Below are positions 25,254-25,288 of a stretch of DNA of 25,288 nt, piece after piece. The translations under genes and the position numbers were made by a program. The DNA is taken from the NCBI GenBank assembly GCA_021798635.1, contig JAJZGH010000032.1, positions 1 to 25,288 of the forward strand, read 5' to 3'. The notes under the pieces were generated by a model. That model saw only the letters and a list, made by a program, of their open reading frames with translations, ran no database searches and was not told the origin of the DNA. The DNA comes from Planctomycetota bacterium (GTDB lineage: Bacteria > Planctomycetota > Phycisphaerae > WQYP01). The stretch's first letter is position 1. The number at the start of each line of letters is the position of its first letter.

Positions 25254-25288
25254 GAAGGCTCCAATTACTACGCGGAAGCATTATGCCC

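Overview
The window is a bacterial chromosome segment of roughly 55-58 % G+C by eye. A single dense block of respiratory genes on the minus strand fills its left 60 %. The gene set suggests a member of the Planctomycetota, perhaps a Phycisphaerae-like lineage: an alternative complex III locus joined to a caa3-type oxidase, exported stand-alone secretin-N-domain-like proteins, an exported HEAT-repeat protein, and abundant extragenic palindromic repeats. No rRNA or marker phylogeny is available here, so the phylum is an inference. Verrucomicrobiota-like relatives are not excluded.

Positions 206-14981 (minus strand, transcribed right to left) hold an apparently continuous respiratory operon in the order actA-actB-actC-actD-actE-actF, a membrane-anchored monohaem cytochrome c, a SCO copper chaperone, coxB, coxA, coxC and coxD. 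Alternative complex III (ActA-F) oxidises menaquinol or another quinol and passes electrons to c-type haems. The anchored cytochrome and the two cytochrome c domains fused to CoxB are the likely wire to the CuA site, and CoxA/CoxC/CoxD reduce O2 and pump protons. CoxA has the YS-HPAVYI signature of A2-type haem-copper oxidases. A good sigma70-like promoter (15131-15159) sits ahead of actA. Several starts are best set by Shine-Dalgarno sequences and differ from the longest reading frame: coxA at 3408, the cytochrome at 6939, actF at 8248 (GTG) and actE at 9020.

Positions 14982-15629 hold the operon leader and promoter and a small reading frame with a very good ribosome site that is invaded by an inverted pair of short REP-like repeats. 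Positions 15630-17783 (minus) encode a DinG/Rad3-like iron-sulfur helicase. It diverges from a plus-strand gene at 18106-20427 for an exported HEAT-repeat protein with an embedded degenerate receiver-like domain. That gene has a consensus promoter (TTGACA-16-TATAAT) and a leader of about 200 nt with strong hairpin potential.

Positions 20428-22552 contain tandem palindromic repeats and two minus-strand genes for exported paralogues that look like secretin N-domains without a barrel. ribD (22678-23817, plus) and trpS (24147-25253, minus) are housekeeping genes. They converge on a repeat cluster in which one repeat family has been inserted into another.

Two repeat families stand out. One is a 71-bp imperfect palindrome, seen seven times at three loci, always in the 3' region of a gene and always in the same orientation relative to that gene. 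The other is a short AT-flanked GGTGTCAGGTACC element, seen four times. No tRNA, rRNA, CRISPR array, prophage or transposase gene was seen.
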